Shown here: positions 13,333-25,308 of the stretch, piece after piece
How positions within the stretch are numbered: position 1 is the stretch's first letter
How the letters are laid out: the number at the start of each line of letters is the position of its first letter
From: Gyrodactylus bullatarudis
Lineage: Eukaryota > Platyhelminthes > Monogenea > Gyrodactylidea > Gyrodactylidae
Length of the DNA: 64,000 nt
NCBI GenBank assembly: GCA_012064415.1
Contig: SSNU01000127.1
Location: forward strand, 699,152-763,151
Direction: 5' to 3'
Made by a program: the position numbers and the translations under genes
Notes under the pieces: model-generated
Told to the model about the DNA's origin: nothing
Database searches by the model: none
The model's input: the letters and a program-made list of their open reading frames with translations, nothing else

Positions 13333-14059
13333 AAAACTTTCAATTAGTCAATATTAGTATATTTTCATCACATGTTTCAATGGATATTCAATTTTTCAAA
13401 TTGAAAAATAGTTTATTAGTTCCTTTGATCTTTCGACTAATAATTTCGAAATGTGCTTTTAAATGATTTGAATATTAATGAACATAATAACTGACTTTTG
13501 TAAGATTTGATTTTTTACTTATGAATAAAAAGAGATACCATTCGATTGCTTTTGTATCTGTTATCTGTGATAAGTTATCAGACTATCGATTTTGGACTAG
13601 AAAAACGATTATTTCTCACATCATTTTTTGAGACAAGTTTCTGCCTTGATATTGCATTATGTTTTTTTATCGCTGACATTTAGCACACATTAATTTTATC
13701 TAAACTTTCATCGCCTAATTCGATCAAATATACGAGTGAAATATACATAATCATACATATACGGCGTATATTATACGCTATGAATCTGTCTACTAGACAA
13801 GATGTAAGAAGGAAATGACTCTTGATAAAACATCTCAAATTTATAATAATAATTTCGATTTTCTTGCTCAAGTCTCCCTTGAAAGAAGTGAATAGTTTTA
13901 ATAAGGGACGAATATGATTTTTATCCAATTTTCGGACATTCAAACGTTACTTATGTTGATATTTTTTCAAAAGTTTTGATTTCCCTATTATTGGAAGCCA
14001 TTTGAATCACGATTTTCTTTTTCAAAAGAGTCGAATATTGATATTCATTTTTCATTGAA

Positions 14060-14285
14060 ATTTCATTGATTTTCGAGTAATGTAAATGATCAAGAAATCG
14101 AAATCCAACTCCCTAACGTTAAATCCTCAGCTCGAAAAAATTTGAATTTGGCGTTAAATCTAAATTTGAAAGTAGGCACCCTGATCTGTATTTCTAAAAA
14201 TCTTTGACATATTCGAATTCTTGATGAAAAAAATGTGATTTTTGTAAAAATCGTGGATTCCCAACTTCATATATCAATCACCTTT
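14060..14285. repeat. Single arm of family-1 fold-back repeat
   Basis: Matches one arm of the 39161-39893 element: the ggcgttaaat block, a gaaagtaggca block, and the outer end reading ggattcccaacttcatat followed by a tcaatcacctttag tail. The opposite arm was not found nearby, so this is a truncated or solo copy. Confidence 0.55.
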
Positions 14286-14645
14286 AGTGAAAAATACAGA
14301 TTAGAATTCAGTATTGAAATTATTATTGTTTCTTTTCAATAACACTCAAATTGATTTGATCATTTGGCTATTAGATGGAGAATTGAGTTGTTATCAAAGA
14401 GGACTAGAACAATTATAATTCTGAATGTTTCCTGATTCTTTTCATGTTTACACAAAACTACGCATATAGATCAGTCAGATATTATTCAGACATCTTTTTT
14501 GAACAAGTTAACGTGAGTCTTCTTGTCTACTAAATAGATTGCTGGAGAAAGAAATGACTGAGAAACATAATCCTTACATCCATACATTTTTCTTCTGTAT
14601 GTTTTTTATATATGGAATTTATCTATTGAGCTATCTTTATAGTTG

Positions 14646-14667
14646 TTCTTTCTTCTTCTTCTTCTTC
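14646..14667. repeat. TTC microsatellite
   Basis: About seven units of the trinucleotide TTC/TCT in intergenic DNA. Confidence 0.8.
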
Positions 14668-16434
14668 ATTTGCATTTCTCCAAAGCTAATGCATCAGGTG
14701 GAGCTATGATTGTTGGAGAGATAAAATTCTGTCTCTCCGTGTCTTGTCTTGAGATCAATGAAGGATTGGTGTACTGGCTTCATTAAAACTATTGATTCTT
14801 GGCTAAAATAAAGCAAAATAAAATCTTGTTCCTACATTATTTTGCTAAACTTTTTGAGTGCATTTTTACTGATTGCCTCTCTAAAATTATTTGAATGTAT
14901 CTGTTTTTTAATGGATAACAGTTTATTGAGATTTCTTACCTTTATTAAGAACACACTTTTCATTAAACAGATTTTAAATACATTTTCTCTCATTAAAAAA
15001 GTCTAGCGAAACTACTTCAAACATTAGAAGTGTACATGGTTTTATAATTTTGTTTAAGAATACAGTATACATTTTAAATTTTGATATTGTGAACAAATTT
15101 CAAACACCCTATAGATGACACTTGCTTGAAATTTGTGTTAAAGATTGGACATTTTTCTTAACAAATTGGCAAATTACTACATGGTTAAATAAGTTAAATT
15201 CCCTTTGGTAATAAAATAAATATATTCAACATTGTTCATCCTAGGAGGTTGTAGAACCATATTTCTCTAGTCATACTTTATTTTGTACTTTAATTTTTTT
15301 CTTGTTTATTCTTGGAAATTAAAAATTTGATTAAATGTGTACAATTTATTCACACATAATTCATTAATCAAGTCCCGCCTGCAAGATTATAAGATTCATT
15401 TTCAAGTAGAAATCATTTTGTAAATTTCTTAAAGGATCATCAGTAGTTTCACTCTCTGATAAGTGATAAAGTTGAAGAAAATCAGGAATTTATTACGTAA
15501 GCTGAAGAACAGTACGTTCAATTTAAGAAGAAAATTTGTAAATCAATAGAGTTTTCTCTTCGGATTTGAGTGAATCCCTAATTATCTCATTTTTTAATCT
15601 CTTTTATGAATCCAATTTTTAACCTCTTATATAAAAAATATTAACTGTCTGATTGTAAAGACTTGAGTAACTTGAAACATTCGATCAAAATTAGATTATT
15701 CGACATCTCTCCTCTACTCTTATTTTCACTAACCAGATGATCAATTGATTAGTTTTTCAGACTCTGTTTTTTGTTATTTTGTAAAACAAGAAACGTTTGC
15801 CTTTAAATTTCATCAATTAGATTAAACTATTTATATCTTATTTACTATATTTTTCATAATCTTTTTACTTACATATTTACTAGAGAAAAACAAATCCTTT
15901 TTTCCTTGAACACATTTTTACTTGATGGTTCCAATAGATTCTTTTTATGCTCCGTAATCGCCGTTTTCAAAAAATTAATTTAAATAATTATTTATTATTT
16001 CAGTAGACATTCAAATTGATTGATGAGAAAGTACCAGTGAAAAGGAGTCATAGTGACAGTGAAAAACAAACTCACACGTATTATCAAGAGTCTGGCCAAA
16101 TTATCATGTGAAATTATGGCTAAAAGGAAATGAAGACGCAGTTATAATAATAATTTCATCTAATCATAATTACATCGTCCATCCTCTTCAATATACCATA
16201 TTTTACTAATTAGAGAAACACAGAGAGTGATAGAGAGACACACACACATTATTATTATTACATTTTAGAGACAGGTATTATCATCTCATTTTTGATTCGA
16301 AGTTATAAATTATTTTTTCAGACTGTAAATAAAACGAAAAGATTTCAACTGTTTTTACACATCATTTATTTACTTTTAATTAATAATATACTGAAATAAA
16401 TAATAGTAATAATAATTTGCTTGATTTATTTCGT

Positions 16435-18180
16435 CTATTCATTCTTGGCCAATTTTTTTAGATTTTTCTCTTCTGGCTTACCTTTAGAAGGGGGAAGAGT
16501 GTTCTTTATTTCATCAATAAATGGTCCATGGTTCTCAATCATTTTAACATAGAGTTCTCTAGTATTAATTGGTTTGAGACTCAGTTTCAGTTGATTGCGG
16601 ACAAATGGATCAATTGTAGATATTAAAGGCATAACGAGGTAGTGTTCAATGGCTCTCCTCATCGAGTTATTAAGAATTTCAATTTTTTTATCGTGAGCAT
16701 TAAATAAAAGGGAAGGTTTTATGAGACGAATTCGATTGAGATCATTGCAATTAGCCTGGGAATATCTGATGAGTATTTTTTCTAAAAGAAACTTTGACGA
16801 TCGGGATATTTCCTCGTGCAAATCTTCGTTTGGTCTAATAGCTGACCAAATACGTCCTAGATGTGCTACCAACTGGATAGAATGAACCTGTTCAACATCC
16901 TCTGAAGTATCAGATTTCTTTTTATTACTCTTGCTCAGTGCTTTCATCTCCATGTGATCAATAACTCCAATGAATAGTTCAGCAAGTGTTTCTAGAAACC
17001 AATGGGGATTCTCTTTTATTGATATTTTTGTTTGATGAAGACAGCTGAGAAGTGTAGCACAAATATTCTCAAATGTTGAGATGAATGATTTATATTTTAA
17101 AGAATGATATGAGATGCCAGCTAATGAATTAATCCAGTATTTAAAAATTTGAGCATCTTTGGATCTGTTGAGTAGTTTAACTGAAAGTTTTGTGTAGGCT
17201 GAAATTAATTCTGAATAAAGTTTATGGTTACTCGATGGATTTATATTACAGTTGATAATAAATAATATCAATAGTTTGAATTTTTCATGGTGAACAAGTT
17301 GAATATTGTCTGAATGGTCTAAAACTATGTTGATCTGTTTTAAAATGTCATTATTGGGAGCATTGTCTGGAAAATTCTCATTGATGAAGGAAAATGGATC
17401 CACAGATGCATCCAAGTTGGGAAATTTCTTGGTACTATCTATTTTTAGTGGTTTCGGATCTATTAGTTCTTGGCACTCGAATATAGAACAAAGGGTTCTC
17501 TTGAGTTTTTTGGGTTTCAGTCCAGCATAAACTGCTGAAGTTATCACAGAATCAATCAAAGTTTCATCATGAGTAATAAATGAATTATTTTTGACAGAGT
17601 TGAAGTAATCTGTAAAGAATGTTGGCAAACAAATATCTTCCATTTTGACAACCCACTTGTCAATGACTTTGGGTTGAGTTTGGTCTTTAAAATAGGAAAA
17701 GATCCAATTCTCTAATCTTGAATAAAGTAGAATTAAGGCTCCAATGGCCCATGAGTTCAAAGTAACAATTTTTATATCAGACTTGATGCTTTTATATAGA
17801 AAGGGAAGAACTTTAGAGTCAATAAATTCAATTGAATTCATAATGTCGACCATTTCCAAATTGAACAAATCAAAATTTCGAGCAGAATAAAATTCCAGAA
17901 TAAGAAGAATGATCACAAATAGTGGCAAAACAGTTTCTCTTTTATTTTCATCTTCGAGAATCGAAAAGACTATCCTTTTCAATTTTTGAATAAGATTATA
18001 ATCAAAAGTTTTGAATGTAATTTTCAAGTTAATCAGTATCCTTATGAATTTCTTGTCTGGAGGACTAAATGATATTTCTGGATTCAGAAAAGATTTTAGT
18101 TCTATTAAATGCTTGGTTGTATCATATCTTTGATTGGGTGGTAAGTTCTCAATGAACAGTTCGACATCACGTATGGTCAT
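16435..18180 (-). CDS. Unknown 581-aa helical protein
   Basis: Uninterrupted frame of 581 aa from ATG at 18178-18180 (MTIRDVELFIENLPPN) to a stop at 16435. The frame is open a little farther upstream but without another ATG. The protein is largely predicted helical with regularly spaced Leu/Ile/Phe, as in HEAT- or ARM-type solenoids, with a charged KSNKKKSDTSED loop near residue 410 and a Lys-rich C-terminus (KPEEKNLKKLAKNE). No transmembrane segment or catalytic motif stands out and I do not recognise the family. A nuclear or nucleolar scaffold is one possibility suggested only by the basic tail. It starts 156 bp from the start of the divergent membrane-protein gene. Confidence 0.75.
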   Translation of the reverse strand: MTIRDVELFIENLPPNQRYDTTKHLIELKSFLNPEISFSPPDKKFIRILINLKITFKTFDYNLIQKLKRIVFSILEDENKRETVLPLFVIILLILEFYSARNFDLFNLEMVDIMNSIEFIDSKVLPFLYKSIKSDIKIVTLNSWAIGALILLYSRLENWIFSYFKDQTQPKVIDKWVVKMEDICLPTFFTDYFNSVKNNSFITHDETLIDSVITSAVYAGLKPKKLKRTLCSIFECQELIDPKPLKIDSTKKFPNLDASVDPFSFINENFPDNAPNNDILKQINIVLDHSDNIQLVHHEKFKLLILFIINCNINPSSNHKLYSELISAYTKLSVKLLNRSKDAQIFKYWINSLAGISYHSLKYKSFISTFENICATLLSCLHQTKISIKENPHWFLETLAELFIGVIDHMEMKALSKSNKKKSDTSEDVEQVHSIQLVAHLGRIWSAIRPNEDLHEEISRSSKFLLEKILIRYSQANCNDLNRIRLIKPSLLFNAHDKKIEILNNSMRRAIEHYLVMPLISTIDPFVRNQLKLSLKPINTRELYVKMIENHGPFIDEIKNTLPPSKGKPEEKNLKKLAKNE

Positions 18181-18336
18181 TTTCAAATTTATGATTATCT
18201 TAAACACTTTTTTCGCTAATAGATTAAAAATCTAGTTATGTTGTTTTCTACAACTTGAAAATTGAATAAAAATGTTCATGTTTGTACCAAGTATGACAGT
18301 AGAGTTAAAACCCTAAATTGATGCCATTAGCAGAAA
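18181..18336. promoter_or_regulatory. Shared divergent promoter region
   Basis: 156 bp separate the start codons of the 581-aa gene (-) and the polytopic membrane-protein gene (+). Both promoters and 5' UTRs must fit here or overlap the genes. No TATA box is obvious. Confidence 0.5.
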
Positions 18337-21300
18337 ATGATCGATTTCAACATTCTTCTTATCCTATTTACTATTCTACTATGCCAAAATCATAAGTAAA
18401 AACATGAAATAATTCACTTTAGCCTCAAAACTTTAGTATTTTTTAGTCAGGCTCTATCAGTTTATTTTGATGCACTCTCTTTTCTTGATCTGTAAGCTCA
18501 AATTATATATATGTTTAAAAAAATTCAGGATTATAATCTCAGATTTCACAACTTTTCTCTACTCCATCTACGTTATTTCATCCAATTTATATCTATCTCA
18601 GTTGATGTGAGTTTTTATTTCTTAATTTATTTAGAAATTTCAATCTTTTACATGTTATTTATCATTTAAATCAACTCTTACTTGTTTCAATTTATTTTGT
18701 TTCAAAATTATTCAAGATTTCTTGTGACTTGAAAAAATACGTCATTCCAATATCGAGTTTAGCTATTGCTCTTGACGTTTCTTTCCTCTCGGGTTATTCT
18801 CATTTGGAAAATTTTGTATATTTTACATTTGTGTAAGTTGAATTCTTTATGAATTTTTCTTTAGACTAATTCATCAATATTTATTAAGTGCTGTCTATGT
18901 TGAAAATCCTACACCAATTAATAACAAACACCTTTTATTCAACATAATCTATTACATTTTATTGCCATTTTATTTTTGGATTAAAACCAATGAATTTCAG
19001 GTAAGATTTACAAATTCCTAATTTATTTAGGCTTTCTCAGTTAACGTTATTCTGTTTATTTTCACATTCAAAAACAATTTGAATCTCTCAAAGAGCCTCT
19101 TTCTGCTAACTATCCTAGTGATTGGTTTAAGTTTCCAATTGATCAATCTTATTCTACATGCCACCCAAATTCATCTCATAATTCTTCTCTTTGGCATTTC
19201 TACTCTTAATTTATTGATTATATTTTTATATTTTCTGAAAGAATTCAAAAATACCTTTCTCATCTCATGTTTATGCTTCTTCTTATTTATTCTGTCAACA
19301 TTTATCTACACAAACATTACCCTCAATTATTTGACTAGCAATGAAACTACATCAATTTACATGTCAATTTTCCTCGTCATATTAAACTTTGTCATGCATT
19401 TATCTGTGGTCTATATGAAATTTATCAAATCAAAGTCCTTTTCGATCTTTTTTGGGCTAGTAATTCTTGGACTATCCTACACTGAATGGATGTTTTATCG
19501 TCAAGGAGTTCTGGATAAAATGACAATTCTAATATCTACCCTGATCCAGTTACTTTTGATCTATCACCAAATCCATTATGATCTCAAAGGAAACTTTATT
19601 CTATTGAAGAAGTCGAGAAGACACAAAGAGAATTTGTTCCTATCAATAACAACCTTTATGCCAGTCCTGATCAAGTTTGAAATAGTTCTCCTCGACTCTT
19701 GGTTTCATGGCCTATCAAGCGGGGCGCAACAGTTTGGGGTTTTTGAAAATTTCCTAGGACTGCTCCTGTTAAACTTTGGAATCTTTCTCGGATTACCTAT
19801 CGTCAAATCTATTTTACTCATCTTTTCCTGGTTACTCGACTCGGAAGAAACGACTGCTACCAACCTCAGTGAAAAGAGTGTTCTGGTGAGTAAGATTTTT
19901 CTAATAATTAACCACAATAAAATCAATGTGAATTCTTTCCATCTATTTCAAGATTCGTATTATATCTGCGATATTACTGCATTTATCCTGGGTCTATTTG
20001 GCTCTGGGCATTTGTTTCAACTCATTGATTAAACCGATCCTGTTTCATTACACAGAAATCCTCATGACTGGCAGTAATTTCTTTTGTAAGTTGAACATTT
20101 CTAATTAGCATAAATCAAGTCCTCGGTCTGTTAATTTCTATGATGAGCATTATGCCTGGAATTGTCACGAGGCCCACAATGATTATGAACCATGATCGAG
20201 ATGCAAACCATGTTGAACAGATCATTCTATTTCTCATTTGGCTGTTTTTGTCCTTTTTATCGGCCTTTTATTTTCTACTCAATCTCTATTTTGGTTATGA
20301 TTCTTTAATGTAAGTCAGCTATTTTCATTTTTAAATAGAAAAAATTATTTACTTATTGATAAAAATACAGAAAAATGATAAGAAATAAATATGGTAATAT
20401 ACTAAACTAGTGAATCTTGTTATGAAATGATTAATACACTTGAAATTATAGTTTGAGTTGGCATCTGAATCTGAGGGCAGTTGTAAAAGTAGGAGAAACA
20501 GATTGCATGAATTCGCAAGCCGGTAAGGACGTAGGCCAAATTTTTCAACTTTTCCCAGCCTTGATCTCATTTTGAAGGTAATCGCAAACTAAGCCTTTCG
20601 TAATCATACATTTTCGAGTTTGTTCTGGTATACAAAATCTCGATTAAAAATGACAATTTTGAACCCGCGCCAAGATTTTTTCAATGACTTCTACTACGAA
20701 AAAGGAAAAAATTGAGGCTTTTTCACATGTTAAAAGAATTTCCAAGGAAGTTAGGTGAATTTTAATGATTTTGAAGGAAATGGGATTTTTGTATATCAGA
20801 ACATTTTGATTTTCAAAAATTTGTTTTTCTTGATTAAAACATCAATTTTTTATTAAGGCATAGAACATTGTTCGGGGGAAATAAAATTTTGTACCACTCT
20901 AATGTATAGATATGTTAAAAGAGAAAATAGATCAGCTTTAAGCAGAAAGATGCGACTAGATAAAGGTTCAAGATTAGAACCGTTTTCATTTTTAATTGAG
21001 CATAAATTCATTTAAAAAGCTAGTCGATGGAAAACAAGTTATCAAGAGTCGTTATCTGAGATCATAATTTGACAAGTGTAATCATTATTAAAATTTGATG
21101 GCAAGACTCTCAAAATCATTTTCAATAGTTTTTTATCATTCTTGAGTTCTTGATAAACATGTAGTTTTCTTAAAATAATTATTAAAACAAGGATAGTAAT
21201 CTTATTTGACGATAAAATAGCCCACCTGGTTGATTATTACTAGACAGTTCTAACATTTTCTTTACAATTTTTGCATATTTCATGAAGGAATCCTTTTTCT

Positions 21301-23657
21301 ATTTCTGAAGGATACTTTAAGGACTAACAATTACAATCTTGTTTATCTCCAGAAAACCTTAGTTAACTGGCTATTTTCATGGTCAAAAATGATCATTCTA
21401 GATCATCTGCTACATTACGAAATTTCTGAGTACAGACTTGAAATTAGCGTAGAAAAAATAATAATTCTTTCCTTTCAGATCATTTGTTGTGGTTATTTGT
21501 CTGCCAATTGTCTACATTTTGCAATATTGCATCATAAAAGCAATCGGTACTGTACTAAAGAGAATCTTTCTGCAAGATTCTTTCCACATCCTTGTCCAGA
21601 TGACATGTAGTCTGTCCAATTTTCTCTTTCCCTATTACATAACATGTCTTTCATTCATTACATCATTCGCTGTAACAGTACTATACTCTCTGGTGAGTTT
21701 TTCTTACTTTTATTGATTATAATTATACTAGCTAAGAACACGTAATTGATACGTAGCTAACTTTTCTTTTCTTATATAGGTTATAGCTAATTCGTACTGA
21801 ACTGCTAACTCGTATTCAAGTATAAATTAGCAGGAATTGCTCTGCTAATTCGTACTGAAACGACAGAGGGTAATACATCGCATATACCAAGTGTGTGCTG
21901 AATAATTTCAGTATCAATTAGCAGAGCAATCCCTGCTAATTCATTTTATTTTCTCGAGATCATTGATGTAAAAATACTTTTATTGGGGTCATTTTTTGAA
22001 TAGCTTTATGGCTCCTCTAATTATTAATTAGTGTATAATATGCATTCATTAATTATTTCTGGGCCTGAAAGGTCCAAGATAAAATATTTTTCAGTTCATT
22101 TATCTTGAGATATAGTCTTGCACGGTACCTCGAATGAAAATTTTTTCTATCATGCAGATTATGCAGGAGCCACCCAAGTTTTATCATATCCTGATAATAT
22201 TCGAAAAGTCTTTTTTGATTTCATTCCTGATTCTCATCCAACACGATAAACATTGTACAATAAAAGAGAGAATTTCAAAACTCAAAAGGGAATCAATCGA
22301 ACAACCTCTCAAGAGGAAGGAAAATAAAGCAGAACTTGGCTCAACATTTTCCAAGAACGCTGTTACATTTGAAATGGTAAACTATCAGACTGTAATTGAA
22401 ATTATCTTGTGAGTTATCTCTCAATAAATTTTTCTTAGTCACTTTTCGATTTGATTCACCTGAAGCAAATAGCTTAACATCAGGTTTAATTAATGTACAG
22501 AATATAGACGGAGGTTAAAATTTTTATCAAATTTCCGATTGGTTCTAAGCATTATTATTGTATACCAAAATGGAATTTGGATTTCTTCAATGAATTTCTA
22601 CTAATTTATGGAAGTTTATAGCAAAAATATGCGAGAAATCTTTTTGGGTACAATCAATTTCTTTGAGTTGTTTGGCAAAAAAATTGTCACTCTACCCAAA
22701 TGTAAATTTATTAATTCAAGATAATATTGAGAGTTACTTTTTTGATTGATTACTAAATTTCTTTCAGACTTGCAATAAACCTAGCAATGGATGCATTTGG
22801 ATCTGCTTTTGTTCTCGAACTGGAGGAATTCAATTTGTACGACATTTACTATTTCAACTTGATTTTTTTCGTGGCCTCAAGCAGTCTCATTCTTCTTTTA
22901 ACAAACAACTGGGTTCTAAAGTTATTCCACAAAGAAGACTGTCGAGATATTCTGCAAAAGTCTACCATGATTCGTACGCATAGGAATCTACGTCAGCTTA
23001 ACTTGGCTTTTGTCATACTCATGATCTACATCAAAACATTCTTTGACTTTGAAACGACTATCTTGTTCGTCTTTCAAGCCTGCTTCTTATTCATACTTTT
23101 CAGCAGTAATTATCGTGGTTATGCAATGCTGTGCCTTCCAACCGCTCTCCTCTTACCAATTATCTTTAGTGATGATTGGCTGGTGGAAAAATTTTGGCTG
23201 ATTTATTCTCGTCCCATGCCGGAAAAGTTTGAAATTTCCCAAATGTACTCAAATCAGCTTATTGGGCAGTTCTCCTTTGTCTCATTCCTTGAAATAATCA
23301 TAGCCCTAGTCCTCATCTATCCTGTACATGTTATGATTTTCTTGCACTATTCAAACATTTCTAGTGAAAAAATCTCTGATTATTTCAATGTTCATGTTAA
23401 TCTTGTATCTGAGATTGCCAATGCCCTTATGAACTATTCCATATTTGTACAGATTTTGTGTATATTCTTCCTTTGGCTCACCAAGACCACGTCAGGTTTA
23501 ATTTATTGCATTTATTCTTTTGTTATAATTTCACATTTCCTTTTAACCTATGATATCCCAATTGATTAAATCCCCATTTTTAAAAGAATTAAATAAAGAA
23601 ATAAATAGGTTTATCCTTATTGCAGGTCTTTTTGCTTTTCTCTTACAATCTTCATGA
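18337..23657 (+). CDS. Polytopic membrane protein, 1022 aa, unknown family
   Basis: Thirteen exons rebuilt by splice consensus: 18337-18395, 18447-18491, 18529-18606, 18635-18832, 18865-19000, 19031-19885, 19953-20085, 20120-20309, 21322-21429, 21479-21692, 22116-22408, 22768-23495 and 23626-23657. Every junction keeps phase, giving 1022 aa. The N-terminus (MIDFNILLILFTILLC) looks like a signal sequence or first membrane span. Hydrophobic spans continue through most of the protein, separated by short loops and one longer basic loop (KHCTIKERISKLKRESIEQ) near residue 710. A short NHDRDANHVEQ loop lies in exon 8. The C-terminus is LFAFLLQSS with no RING or other domain. No alkaline-phosphatase-like domain is present, so it is not a GPI ethanolamine-phosphate transferase. 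I do not recognise the family; a transporter or ER multispan protein is possible. Introns range from 28 nt to about 1 kb. Confidence 0.7.
20310..21321 (+). other. Intron 8 of the polytopic membrane-protein gene
   Basis: About 1 kb without an open frame that fits the gene. It begins with a good donor (gtaagt) and ends with the acceptor ctttaag at 21321. The interior has low-complexity A+T sequence; a minus-strand frame at 20349-20570 shows no protein features. Confidence 0.5.
21825..21941. repeat. Intronic inverted repeat (hairpin)
   Basis: The 36-nt arms 21825-21860 and 21906-21941 are inverted copies matching at 33 of 36 positions, each containing gctaatt and gagcaat-type blocks. Two further partial copies of the gctaattcgtactga unit lie at 21786-21815. 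The structure sits in the intron between exons 10 and 11 of the membrane-protein gene and could form a long stem. Confidence 0.8.
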
Positions 23658-23803
23658 CTCCACAGTAATTCTGAACCTATTTTCAGAGCATTGGGAGAGA
23701 AAATTGGGAAGTATTCAAGTTATTTGCCAAAGATGGTATTCACAATCTAATTTCCGATTTCAAACTCATCAATAGTGAAAATTTATTCCTAAACCAAACA
23801 AAG

Positions 23804-25134
<1,331 letters not shown>

Positions 25135-25191
25135 CCGAATTACAGTATAACACTAGTGTGATTTCTAGAGTCTGTAAAATTCAGACTGATC

Positions 25192-25197
25192 TTTATT
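25192..25197 (-). terminator. Probable polyadenylation signal
   Basis: A minus-strand AATAAA hexamer 112 nt below the stop codon of the 802-aa gene. It lies in the 174-bp gap between that gene and the convergent ATAD1 stop at 25134. Confidence 0.4.
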
Positions 25198-25308
25198 TAT
25201 CTTTTTTATTTCCATTTACAAATAAGGATAGATATTTACAATATATAATAATAATATAAAATTTCTTTTGCTTCATTTTATCTAGTCACAGGATATTAGA
25301 TCGATGGA

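Larger units (their letters stand above)
13333..16434. other. Intergenic stretch
   Basis: No gene seen. It contains one arm of the family-1 fold-back repeat (about 14060-14285) and a TTC microsatellite (14646-14667). A weak minus-strand frame at 13680-13943 has no recognisable features. Confidence 0.5.

Noticed and set aside
18337..23657. GPI ethanolamine-phosphate transferase (PIGO/PIGN/PIGG) for the multispan protein.
   Set aside because: The N-terminal alkaline-phosphatase-like domain is absent and the neighbouring gene starts 156 bp upstream, leaving no room for it.
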